From: Pelagicoccus mobilis
GTDB taxonomy: Bacteria > Verrucomicrobiota > Verrucomicrobiia > Opitutales > Opitutaceae
NCBI RefSeq assembly: GCF_016595505.1
Contig: NZ_JAENIL010000054.1
Location: 1 to 48,477, forward strand
Direction: 5' to 3'
Length of the DNA stretch: 48,477 nt
The position numbers and the translations under genes are program-made. This document shows positions 18,213 through 26,139 of this stretch, piece after piece. Below the pieces are notes generated by a model. That model was not told where the DNA came from, did not search any database, and worked only from the letters and a program-made list of their open reading frames with translations. Position 1 is the stretch's first letter; each line of letters begins with the position of its first letter.

Positions 18213-18631
18213 CAAAATTCTGTTCGTTCTCGCTCCTTAGCTCCGTGTCCGAACATTCCACTGAGAACTGTTCGCTATCAAGCTACGCAAAAACGCTATG
18301 CAATACAGGGGTGTGTTCATCGGGGTAGCTAAAGTAGTTTTTGGAGTTTTGCAGCTCCCGGCCTAAATCTGAGCATTCAGACGAGGCCAAGCAGCTGAGA
18401 CTACACTAGCGCAAAGCCGCAGCATAGCCTATGCACTTTTTGATGCTCCGTATTCCACATTCGGTGGGGCGCGTGGATCAAAAAGTACACTCGCATACAC
18501 TCGAAACGCGTCACCCCAGAGGGGAGTCTTCACTTTTTGGCTTTCGATTTACAGATTCTGAAGTATATTCGCCCACAAACAGGTACTCTTATCTGCACGA
18601 AACGATTGCCACTACCCCTCGTCGAATCCCT
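18213..18631. other. Divergent control region between sulfatase operon and regulator
   Basis: The only gene-free stretch between two divergent units. It holds an inverted pair of operator-like sites (18430-18497), a CTATGCAATAC element near 18295 that shares ATTGCATAGC with the TonB receptor leader, and a repeated TACACTCG near 18487-18504. An open frame from 18431 runs into the regulator but its first 67 codons show no domain, so I treat it as leader. Confidence 0.55.
18430..18497. promoter_or_regulatory. Inverted operator-like repeat before the regulator gene
   Basis: ACTTTTTGAT at 18435-18444 is mirrored by ATCAAAAAGT at 18477-18486. Extended copies read TATGCACTTTTTGATGCTCC and ATCAAAAAGTACACTCGCAT. 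The same core occurs before the TonB receptor and sugar-acid operon. Its placement 135-200 bp before the regulator start suits both autoregulation and control of the divergent operon. Confidence 0.5.
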
Positions 18632-19540
18632 ATGAACATTCAGGAACCGGAAAGTCAAAATCTACTCGTAGAGAACATCTTAGACATCCTCGCCAACCTT
18701 CGCGACACCACCGGAATGACTTCCGCCGTCGCCATGCTCAGCAAGGCAAAGACCGAGGGAATCGTACTCGCCGCGCTTGGTGGTACTTGCGACCACTCCT
18801 ACGTTCCGCGCGTGGGTTCCCGATTCCAGCTTCATTGCACCGCACCTGGCAAAGCCTTGCTCGCCTCGCAACCTCGCGAGGAACGCCGCCGCATCGCCAC
18901 TTCCATAGAATACACCCAGCTCACCTCTCGCACGATATCGAACGCGGAAGACTTCATCAGCCTCCTCAAAAAAGAGGAGGGCCAAGGCTTCTCGATAGAC
19001 GTCAGCGAAAATGTCGAGGGCGTGAACTGCGTCGCCAGTTGCGTGCATTCGCCCAACGGCATCCCCCTCGCCGCGGTCTGGATCACCGCCTTGTCGATCG
19101 ATCTTCCCACTTCTCGGCTGGGAGAGTTCACCCGGACCGTGCTCAACGCGGCCAAGGACATGGAACTGCGCCTGCAAAACGCACAGGAAGACCCCAATTT
19201 CCACGCCAACGCCATCGTCGAGGAGGCGAAGAAGTTCATCGATCAGAACTACGTCAACGCCGACACCATTCAGGACTACTTCGACAACATCAGCCTAAGT
19301 TACAGCTGGTTTCGGAAACTCTTCCGCGAAAAGTACGGGATCGCCCCCATGCAATACCGTCAAAAACTTCTGCACGACCGGGCGCTGAAGCTGATCACCA
19401 ACACCCGCCTCAGCATCAAGGAAATCGCCTTCCAGCTGAACTTCGATTCGCAGAACTACTTCTCCCGAGCCTTCAAGAAGCAGTTCGGGCTCTCACCGCA
19501 GCACTACCGCGAAAAAGCCCGGTCCCGGATATCGGGCTAA
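18632..19540 (+). CDS. Hybrid transcription regulator: IclR-type effector domain fused to AraC-type HTH
   Basis: Likely controls the adjacent sugar locus. The ATG at 18632 gives 302 aa. Residues about 8-185 resemble the IclR effector-binding domain ('VGSRFQLHCTAPGKALLAS', 'GFSIDVSENVEGVNCVA', 'SPNGIPLAAVWIT'), but the N-terminal winged helix of IclR proteins is missing. Instead the C-terminal 100 residues are an AraC/XylS double HTH ('SLSYSWFRKLFREKYGIAP', then 'IKEIAFQLNFDSQNYFSRAF'). Effector domain and DNA-binding module therefore come from different families. It is divergent from the sulfatase operon, and operator-like repeats lie in its leader. The effector is unknown; a locus-derived sugar or sugar acid is inferred. 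No Shine-Dalgarno is seen. Confidence 0.88.
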   Translation: MNIQEPESQNLLVENILDILANLRDTTGMTSAVAMLSKAKTEGIVLAALGGTCDHSYVPRVGSRFQLHCTAPGKALLASQPREERRRIATSIEYTQLTSRTISNAEDFISLLKKEEGQGFSIDVSENVEGVNCVASCVHSPNGIPLAAVWITALSIDLPTSRLGEFTRTVLNAAKDMELRLQNAQEDPNFHANAIVEEAKKFIDQNYVNADTIQDYFDNISLSYSWFRKLFREKYGIAPMQYRQKLLHDRALKLITNTRLSIKEIAFQLNFDSQNYFSRAFKKQFGLSPQHYREKARSRISG

Positions 19541-19549
19541 GCCCCCGTA

Positions 19550-19574
19550 CCCGTCGCCCCGAAGCAACGACGGG
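19550..19574. repeat. Hairpin after the regulator gene
   Basis: Perfect 7-bp stem CCCGTCG/CGACGGG lies 10 nt after the stop codon, with another GC-rich self-complementary stretch (AGCCCG...CGGGCT) overlapping the stop. Neither has a T run, so termination is possible but not shown. Confidence 0.35.
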
Positions 19575-19679
19575 CAATAGCGGTAAATACGATCTTGCGC
19601 TTACTACTATTTCGCTACCCAATGTAGGTACTATCCCGCAGATGCGATCACCGCATTCCCGAACCCATTGTACCTACCC

Positions 19680-21701
19680 ATGAACCGAAATCACCTGTCC
19701 CGATCCCTATTCTGTCTCCTCGCCCTGGCGCTTAGCATTCTCGATCTCAACGCCTACAAATGGGACGAAATCCTCCCTGAGGATTTAGCCGCCACCGAAT
19801 GCAGCTTCGATCCCGAAGCTCCGGCCGAAGTTCTCTACAAGCAGATCATCTACGACCTAGTCGACAATAGTTCGATTCGCGACGCCAAGACCTCCATTCG
19901 CGTCATAAAGTACCATCTTCGTACAAAAATTTATGACAAAAGCGCCTTGGACTACGCCCGCCGCACGCGTTTCTGGTACAGCGACTACTTCAAAGCCTCC
20001 GCCATCCACGCCCGCGTCATTAAGGCAGACGGCAGCTACATCGAAATCGATCAAGAGGACGTCGTAACCAAGGTCGACAGTAAAACCAAAGATCGTACCC
20101 TAAAATCAACTACGATCTCCATTCCTAACGTAGAAGTTGGAGACATTGTAGAATACAAATACCGCATCACACTCGACGAGGGTTACTATTTGCCCAAGGA
20201 CGATGTAAAATTCCAGGAGGAGTGGCCCATACGAAAACTCCACCTGAAAATGAAGCCCTACATCTACAAGGGGGATGGCTTCAAGTGGACCTCTCACCGA
20301 ACCAACAAATCCATGAGCAAGGGCAAAAACGGTTTTTTCGAGATCACCCTGGAAAACCAGCCAGGCTACCCGGAAGAGCCCCACCAAGCTCCGGATAGCG
20401 ACGCCAAAGCATGGTTCGCCTTCTACAACGTGAAGTCGCTCGCAAGCGGGGACGCCTACTGGAAAGGCGAGGGCAAACGACTCCACAAGCAAATGCTCAC
20501 CCAAACCAAGGAATCAAAAACGATCTCCGCCAAGGCAGCAGAGCTCACCAAAGGCAAAGCCTCCGAGCAAGAGAAGCTCGAAGCGATCTACGACTTCTGC
20601 CGCTCCGAAATCGTCAGCCTCTACCACGGAGAAGCCGACCGGCTCACTCCAGAGCAACGCAAAGAGATAGACAGTAAATGGACCGCGAGCAAAGTCCTCG
20701 AAAAAGGATTCGGCAACTCCAAGAACATCAACACCCTGTTCTGCGCCCTCGCCCGCTCGGCAGGGATTGACGCTCGCTTGAGCCACTGCGCGGACCGAAG
20801 CGACTACTCCTTCACCAAAACCATGGAAGAGGTCGATATAGCCCTGCCCCACACCATCGTCGCCGTCAAAGAAGAGAGTAGTTGGAAATTCTATAATCCA
20901 GCCGCAAAATACATCCAATTCGGTCAGCTAGACTGGATACACGACAACGTGACCGCCCTCGTCCCCGATAAAAAGAAGCTGCTGCTCGTCAAAACCCAAG
21001 CAGCTTTACCCGAACAAAACGCCAGCAAAACCAACGGTAAATTCACACTTCACGAAAATGGCGATCTCTCCGGATCCATCGAACTCATAGCCAACGGAAA
21101 CCAAGGCCTCCGCCTCAAATACCTGCTAGACGACAAGAGCGAAGAAGACCGCAAAAAAACGCTCCGCAAAGCGCTCAAAGAAAATTGGCCCAACGCGAAG
21201 ATCAACAACATCATTGCTCAAAACGTTACCAGCACATCCGAACCACTGCGTATCAGCTGCGAACTTACACTCCCCAACTACGCAGAGTCAGTCGGCTCCC
21301 GACTCTTCTTCCAAGCAAACGTCGACGCCCGCTACACTGAACCGAAATTTCCCAGCCCCACCCGAAAGACAGACATATTCTTTGACTACAAGTACCTCGA
21401 CGAATCCTACTTCGAAATCGCCCTTCCAGAAGGCTACACCCTCGAAGCTCCCAGCGCTCCCAAGCCATTCATCGTCGAATATCTAATGAGGTACGAACCC
21501 AAGCTTTCCTTAAAACGAAAGAGCAACACCCTTGTGTACAAGCGACTATTCGAATTCGAAGGCAACCGCTACCTGGAGAGAGCCTACCCGATCATCAAAA
21601 ACGCCTTCGACGACCTTCACACCCAGGACCAACACGCGCTAACGCTCAAAATGCAAGAGGTCAGCACCTCCACCAACAAGCCAGAAACAGGCGATTCCTA
21701 A
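19680..21701 (+). CDS. Exported DUF3857/transglutaminase-like protein lacking the catalytic Cys and Asp
   Basis: An envelope protein of unknown role. The ATG at 19680 is preferred over the TTG at 19668 and gives a signal peptide of about 25 residues. A DUF3857 beta-sandwich (about 45-240) precedes a transglutaminase-like core (about 285-415) and a C-terminal beta-rich part. In the core, where active members read 'GYGDCKD', this protein has 'GFGNSKN' (Ser347 for Cys). His391 is kept ('LPHTIVAV'), but the Asp position reads 'FYNPAAK' (Asn406). Two of three catalytic residues are thus replaced, predicting a pseudoenzyme. It is followed 19 bp later by a paralogue with an intact triad, suggesting the pair works together, perhaps as scaffold plus enzyme. 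Confidence 0.85.
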   Translation: MNRNHLSRSLFCLLALALSILDLNAYKWDEILPEDLAATECSFDPEAPAEVLYKQIIYDLVDNSSIRDAKTSIRVIKYHLRTKIYDKSALDYARRTRFWYSDYFKASAIHARVIKADGSYIEIDQEDVVTKVDSKTKDRTLKSTTISIPNVEVGDIVEYKYRITLDEGYYLPKDDVKFQEEWPIRKLHLKMKPYIYKGDGFKWTSHRTNKSMSKGKNGFFEITLENQPGYPEEPHQAPDSDAKAWFAFYNVKSLASGDAYWKGEGKRLHKQMLTQTKESKTISAKAAELTKGKASEQEKLEAIYDFCRSEIVSLYHGEADRLTPEQRKEIDSKWTASKVLEKGFGNSKNINTLFCALARSAGIDARLSHCADRSDYSFTKTMEEVDIALPHTIVAVKEESSWKFYNPAAKYIQFGQLDWIHDNVTALVPDKKKLLLVKTQAALPEQNASKTNGKFTLHENGDLSGSIELIANGNQGLRLKYLLDDKSEEDRKKTLRKALKENWPNAKINNIIAQNVTSTSEPLRISCELTLPNYAESVGSRLFFQANVDARYTEPKFPSPTRKTDIFFDYKYLDESYFEIALPEGYTLEAPSAPKPFIVEYLMRYEPKLSLKRKSNTLVYKRLFEFEGNRYLERAYPIIKNAFDDLHTQDQHALTLKMQEVSTSTNKPETGDS

Positions 21702-21720
21702 CGCCCCATCGGCTACAAGA

Positions 21721-23730
21721 ATGCTACACAAAAACGTATTCGCGCTCCTATTACTGATCTCCTTCTCGGTAGTCCCCTCGCTAGAAGCGAAAAAGAAGAA
21801 ATCAAAACTTCCGGATTGGGTGAACGCCGCCCTCGAACTGCCCGCGGCGCCTCGGCATAAGGACGAAAAACCGGGTTACGAAGTCCTGTGGGACGAAGCC
21901 CACTACACCGTCCTCTCCAACGGACGCGTCCACCAAACGGTTCGCTACGCTATCCGCATCCTCGACCTCGAGGAACGCTGGCGAGCCAAAGCCTACGCCT
22001 CCTACTACAAATCCTCCGGGACTCGTCCCGAGATATCGGCATGGACAAGACATAGCGACGGCGAAGTCTACAAATACAAGCGACAGGACAAATCGGAGCG
22101 AAGCAATGGAAACTACCTCACGCTCGATACAGAATCCAGCACCGTAACGATTGACGGTTGGGAGCAAACACGCGTTGGAGACGTATTCGCATACGAATAC
22201 GAGAAGACTCAAGCGACTATCTTCACGCAGTACTACTGGCGCTTTCAGAGCAACTGCCCAGTCGCCTTCTCCCAGATCAGCATAACAACCCCGGAGGATT
22301 GGACAATCTCCGAGCACTTCTTCGGAGAAGCACCCAACCGTGTCCAATCTGGCAATACAATCACTTGGGAAGCCACAAACCTTCTCTCCAAAAAGTCCGA
22401 GCCGCTTAGCCCAACCTCAGCAAACAAACACCAGTACATGATCGCTTCCATTACACCACCGGAAGGCTCAAATGCTCGCTACACCAACCTTATACTCAAC
22501 TCATGGGAAGACCTTGCCGCCTACAAAGCCAAAGTTAGCGATCCGCAAGCGGAACCCACCCCCGAAATCATTGCAAAAGCCAACGAAATCGTCAGCGGCA
22601 AAGACACCGAGTGGGAGAAGATCCAAGCTCTCGGGGAATTCGCCAAATCGATAAACTACGAACACATTTCCCTCGAGCTAGGTGACGGTGGCGGCTACAC
22701 CCCTCGCCCAGCAAGCGAAACCCTTCGCGTCGGCTACGGGGACTGCAAAGACAAAACAGCACTGCTCAGAGCACTGCTCAAAGCCGTCGATATCGACTCC
22801 TACAGCGTCACGGTCAACGCAACCGACAACGACAACGTCGAACCCGACCTCCCATCCCCATCCTTCTTCAACCACTGCATCACTGCAGTTAAAGTGAGTG
22901 ACAGCGTGGACACACCCGCCGTCTACGAAGACGAAAAGCAGGGGCGCCTCCTCTTTATCGATCCAACCTGGAACAACAGTCCAATCGGGGAAATTCCCTT
23001 CGAAGCCCAAGGCGGGCTCGCAGTTGTAGGAAGCCTCGAAGCCAACCCACTCGTTAAACTCCCGCTCAGCACCCCCGAGCAAAACAAGATCCAACGCGAA
23101 ATCCTCACCGAAATCTATCCAAACGGAATGCTCGTGGGACGAATGGAAACCACCCTGCATGGGCACGCCGCTGTGCAAGAGAGGAGAACCCTCAACTCCA
23201 CGGACGAAAAGGAATACAAAGAAGACCTAGTCGGCCGATTCTCCGAAGGCGGCAACCCAAGCCCCATCGTGGCGATCATAGATCAGTCAGACAACTACCT
23301 CACGGACCGCACCTACCAAAAAACAATCGAGTTCGCCTTCAAAGGATACGCCAAACCGATGCGGAACGTCCTCATGATCGTGAAGCCAGCCATCCTAGGT
23401 CGGATCTCCAAAAACCCCTTCACCAAAAACCAGAGAAAACTCCCCGTGCGTCTCCGCTCCCGGATGGTCGAGGAAAAGGTACAATTCTACATCCCGCTAG
23501 GGTACGCCGCAGACGAGTTCGAGAAAGAGATATCGATCGAGACCGATTTCGGCAGCTACCACGCCACAACCGAGTACGACGAAGCCAACGCTCAAATTCA
23601 CTACACCCGGACTTTCCGCCAGACGGACACCACCATCCCAGTCGACCGATATCCCGAACTGCAAGATTTCTACTCCTCAGTGATCCAAGCGGAGCAAACC
23701 CCAATCGTCCTCGCTCGGTCGGAAACGTAA
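21721..23730 (+). CDS. Exported DUF3857/transglutaminase-like protein with intact catalytic triad
   Basis: Predicted envelope thiol enzyme (protease, amidase or transglutaminase; the reaction is unknown for this family). A signal peptide of about 23 residues is followed by a Lys-rich start of the mature protein. DUF3857 covers roughly 50-270, and the transglutaminase-like core roughly 285-425 with Cys342 ('GYGDCKDKTALLRALL'), His385 ('FFNHCITAV') and Asp414 ('LLFIDPTWN'). The C-terminal third is beta-rich. It shares architecture and length (669 aa) with the upstream gene, from which it is separated by 19 bp, so the two are an operon and a diverged tandem duplication. In Bacteroidetes similar proteins often accompany envelope or polysaccharide genes. 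No terminator is evident downstream. Confidence 0.88.
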   Translation: MLHKNVFALLLLISFSVVPSLEAKKKKSKLPDWVNAALELPAAPRHKDEKPGYEVLWDEAHYTVLSNGRVHQTVRYAIRILDLEERWRAKAYASYYKSSGTRPEISAWTRHSDGEVYKYKRQDKSERSNGNYLTLDTESSTVTIDGWEQTRVGDVFAYEYEKTQATIFTQYYWRFQSNCPVAFSQISITTPEDWTISEHFFGEAPNRVQSGNTITWEATNLLSKKSEPLSPTSANKHQYMIASITPPEGSNARYTNLILNSWEDLAAYKAKVSDPQAEPTPEIIAKANEIVSGKDTEWEKIQALGEFAKSINYEHISLELGDGGGYTPRPASETLRVGYGDCKDKTALLRALLKAVDIDSYSVTVNATDNDNVEPDLPSPSFFNHCITAVKVSDSVDTPAVYEDEKQGRLLFIDPTWNNSPIGEIPFEAQGGLAVVGSLEANPLVKLPLSTPEQNKIQREILTEIYPNGMLVGRMETTLHGHAAVQERRTLNSTDEKEYKEDLVGRFSEGGNPSPIVAIIDQSDNYLTDRTYQKTIEFAFKGYAKPMRNVLMIVKPAILGRISKNPFTKNQRKLPVRLRSRMVEEKVQFYIPLGYAADEFEKEISIETDFGSYHATTEYDEANAQIHYTRTFRQTDTTIPVDRYPELQDFYSSVIQAEQTPIVLARSET

Positions 23731-23977
23731 TCCAAGAATCGGATACAACTGAGAGCCAATGAATTCGTCCGAAAGACGAAACAGAGAACACCAACTACGA
23801 GCACCCACATTGCCCCCGCTATCCCGGAGTCCAAAAGCTAAGAGAGAAGGATAGACTTTAAGCAACGACTTGGGCTTGCTCACTAGGCTAGACGTTGAAA
23901 CGGTTTAGCGAAGCCTTGATCGCAATATTCAGACAGGCTGATTGAAGCTTACTTAGCTTCGTACCCAACCATATACT

Positions 23978-25726
23978 ATGAGAAAACTACTCCTGTCCCT
24001 CACGGTGCTCGCCCATGGCTTGCTACCGTTCGCCCTGAGCGAGACAGCCGATGACAATATAAAGGTCATGCTGCTCACCGGCCGCTCAAATAAGTACCAC
24101 AACTGGAAAGGCAACTCTGCCGCAATCCATCGACATCTCGAGAACGCGGGTATCTTTGAGGTGGATACAGTCGTTACCACTCCCACTGGCGAAAGTCTCG
24201 AAGGATTCTCACCCAAGTGGAGCGACTACCAAGCCATCGTCATGGACTACGAAGGAGAAGAGTGGCCCGAAGCCACCAAAGAATCCTTCGTAAAATATAT
24301 GAAGAACGGTGGCGGCCTTGTAATCGTGCATGGCTCAGACAACTCCTTCCCTCACTGGCCGGAGTTCAACGAAATGATCGGTCTAGGAGGCTGGGGCGGC
24401 GCTGGGCTTCATGCTCCTCCGCTCTACCCGGACGACCCATCCAAACGCGGCAGCCGCAACCACGAATGGGGACCTCGCGTCCATTGGAAAGGCTGCCAAG
24501 CGGTACATCTCCACGATAAAGGCGGCGCCTTCCACCCACCGAGTCACGACTTTATAATGACAGTTCGCACTCCGGATCACCCTATCACAAAAGGCCTTCC
24601 CGAAATGTGGTTGCACGCCAACGACGAAGTCTATTCCCGACTACGCGGTCCCGCAAAGAACATGACGATTCTCGCAACCGGATTCGCCAACCCTGCCAAG
24701 CGAAACGCATCTCCCTACAACGAACCTCTGCTCTTCACCATCGATTACGGAAAAGGACGAGTGTTCCACACCACTCTCGGCCATGTGGGAGCCAAGCAAG
24801 ACGACACGGTTCCCGCTGTGAACAACGTCGATTTCATTCTCACACTGCAGCGTGGGACCGAGTGGGCCGCCACCAGCGAGGTCACCATCCCAGTACCAGA
24901 TGACTTCCCGCACGCCTACCAAACCTCCATCCGCCCGCATCCAAAATCGGGGTGGAGCGATCTACTCGATCCAGAGCTCAGTAAATGGGAGACCTTCATG
25001 GGCATTCCACACAGCACTGTAAAGGACCTGCCAGCTGGAACCTTTCAAAGCGAGGATGTCACCAAAGGCACCCCCATGGGACTCAACAACGATCCGAAGA
25101 GAGTATTCTCCACCTACCATAAAGACGGCGAAACGATCCTCCATATTACCGGAGAAATCTACGGTGGACTCACCACTCTCGAGTCCTACGCCGACTACCA
25201 TTTGCAAGCCCAAGTCCGCTGGGGCGAAAAGAAGTGGGAACCACGCCTGACAGTAAAACGGGACAGCGGCATTCTCTACCATTGTCACGGCGAACACGGA
25301 GCCTTCTGGAACGTTTGGAAAAGCTGCCTCGAGTTCCAAGTTCAAGAGAGCGACATGGGAGACTTCATCACCCTAGCAGGCCCCAAAGCTAAAGCCCCGC
25401 AAAAGAAGGACGGCAAACGAACAGTCTACGCGCTCGGCAAAAAGTACGAAGAGTGGTCAGGCTACCTACACGCGGAGGTCGAGCCCGACTATCCCAACGG
25501 GGAATGGAATACCTTGGATATTTACGTCGTTGGCGACCAGGCAATCCACGTCGTCAACGGTAAGCTCGTCATGTCATTAAAAGACGCCGTCGACAAAAAC
25601 GGCAAAAAGCTGACAAGCGGCCAAATTCAAATCCAGTCGGAAGCGGCCGAAGTTGAATACAAAAACGTACGCATTCGCCCGATAAAGACGCTGCCTCCAG
25701 TGCTCGTGCACAAAGCGCAACTCTAG
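23978..25726 (+). CDS. Exported ThuA-like / DUF1080 fusion protein
   Basis: A signal peptide (1-21, cut after 'FALS') leads to a ThuA-like domain (about 27-290), a glutamine-amidotransferase-like fold linked to sugar use, with 'KVMLLTGRSNKYHNW' and 'GGGLVIVHGSDNSF'. It is followed by a DUF1080 concanavalin-like domain (about 320-575), with 'SGILYHCHGEHGAFW' and 'GEWNTLDIYVVGDQAIHVVNG'. DUF1080 members are annotated as 3-keto-disaccharide hydrolases. The fusion is common in Planctomycetes and Verrucomicrobia and suggests hydrolysis of oxidised glycosides, working with Gfo/Idh/MocA-type oxidoreductases such as the one at 34194-35546. It stands alone, with its own terminator at 25751. Confidence 0.88.
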   Translation: MRKLLLSLTVLAHGLLPFALSETADDNIKVMLLTGRSNKYHNWKGNSAAIHRHLENAGIFEVDTVVTTPTGESLEGFSPKWSDYQAIVMDYEGEEWPEATKESFVKYMKNGGGLVIVHGSDNSFPHWPEFNEMIGLGGWGGAGLHAPPLYPDDPSKRGSRNHEWGPRVHWKGCQAVHLHDKGGAFHPPSHDFIMTVRTPDHPITKGLPEMWLHANDEVYSRLRGPAKNMTILATGFANPAKRNASPYNEPLLFTIDYGKGRVFHTTLGHVGAKQDDTVPAVNNVDFILTLQRGTEWAATSEVTIPVPDDFPHAYQTSIRPHPKSGWSDLLDPELSKWETFMGIPHSTVKDLPAGTFQSEDVTKGTPMGLNNDPKRVFSTYHKDGETILHITGEIYGGLTTLESYADYHLQAQVRWGEKKWEPRLTVKRDSGILYHCHGEHGAFWNVWKSCLEFQVQESDMGDFITLAGPKAKAPQKKDGKRTVYALGKKYEEWSGYLHAEVEPDYPNGEWNTLDIYVVGDQAIHVVNGKLVMSLKDAVDKNGKKLTSGQIQIQSEAAEVEYKNVRIRPIKTLPPVLVHKAQL

Positions 25727-25750
25727 CACGAACCACCCAAAGTCATTCAA

Positions 25751-25779
25751 AGCCCTCTCGATTTCGAGAGGGCTTTTTT
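25751..25779 (+). terminator. Rho-independent terminator after ThuA-DUF1080 gene
   Basis: Stem AGCCCTCTCG/CGAGAGGGCT with the tiny loop ATTT is followed by TTTTT. It is the clearest intrinsic terminator in the window. Confidence 0.9.
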
Positions 25780-26139
25780 AGTAAACGCGTCGTAGGAAAT
25801 ACATGTTTCCGCCATGCCGCTTTTTCTATGTTTATTTAAGCAAACGAACATTACAAGAAGGGCTCATAGATCCTATAATCCGAGCTGTTTCAATACCCCA
25901 ACTTTGCCAGAACGGCGTTCATAATCCGCATCCATTCCGCTTCTCGACGAAGCAAGGCCTCGTACCCCTTCCCTATGATTGGTATCGCTAATTCTGATAC
26001 GTTTTTCTGACGAAAAGTTAGACCACGGTTACTCAGTCCAGGTCGCTAATGTCCGAACACATTTGGCCTGTTTTCCAACCCCCTGCTTCCAACTCACACA
26101 AAGGCAGGGACTATCAAACTGTATCTAACCTCTATCCCT
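25780..26139. other. Upstream region of the second TonB receptor
   Basis: No convincing gene is present. A TATAAT box at 25874-25879 has only a weak TTACAA at -35 spacing. The long distance to the receptor start (about 260 bp) implies a long leader. ATACCCCAAC near 25893 faintly recalls GATACCCCAGC in the first receptor's leader. A 62-codon frame at 25803-25991 has no protein-like features. Confidence 0.4.

Noticed and set aside
18431-18631. N-terminal extension of the regulator by 67 codons
   Set aside because: No winged-helix or other domain is encoded, and operator-like repeats occupy this DNA.
18787-19683. 298-codon frame overlapping the hybrid regulator in another frame
   Set aside because: Arg/Pro/His-rich translation typical of a GC-rich shadow; the regulator frame has clear domains.
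25803-25991. 62-codon frame upstream of the second TonB receptor
   Set aside because: No start signal, domain or conserved-looking sequence; better read as leader DNA.
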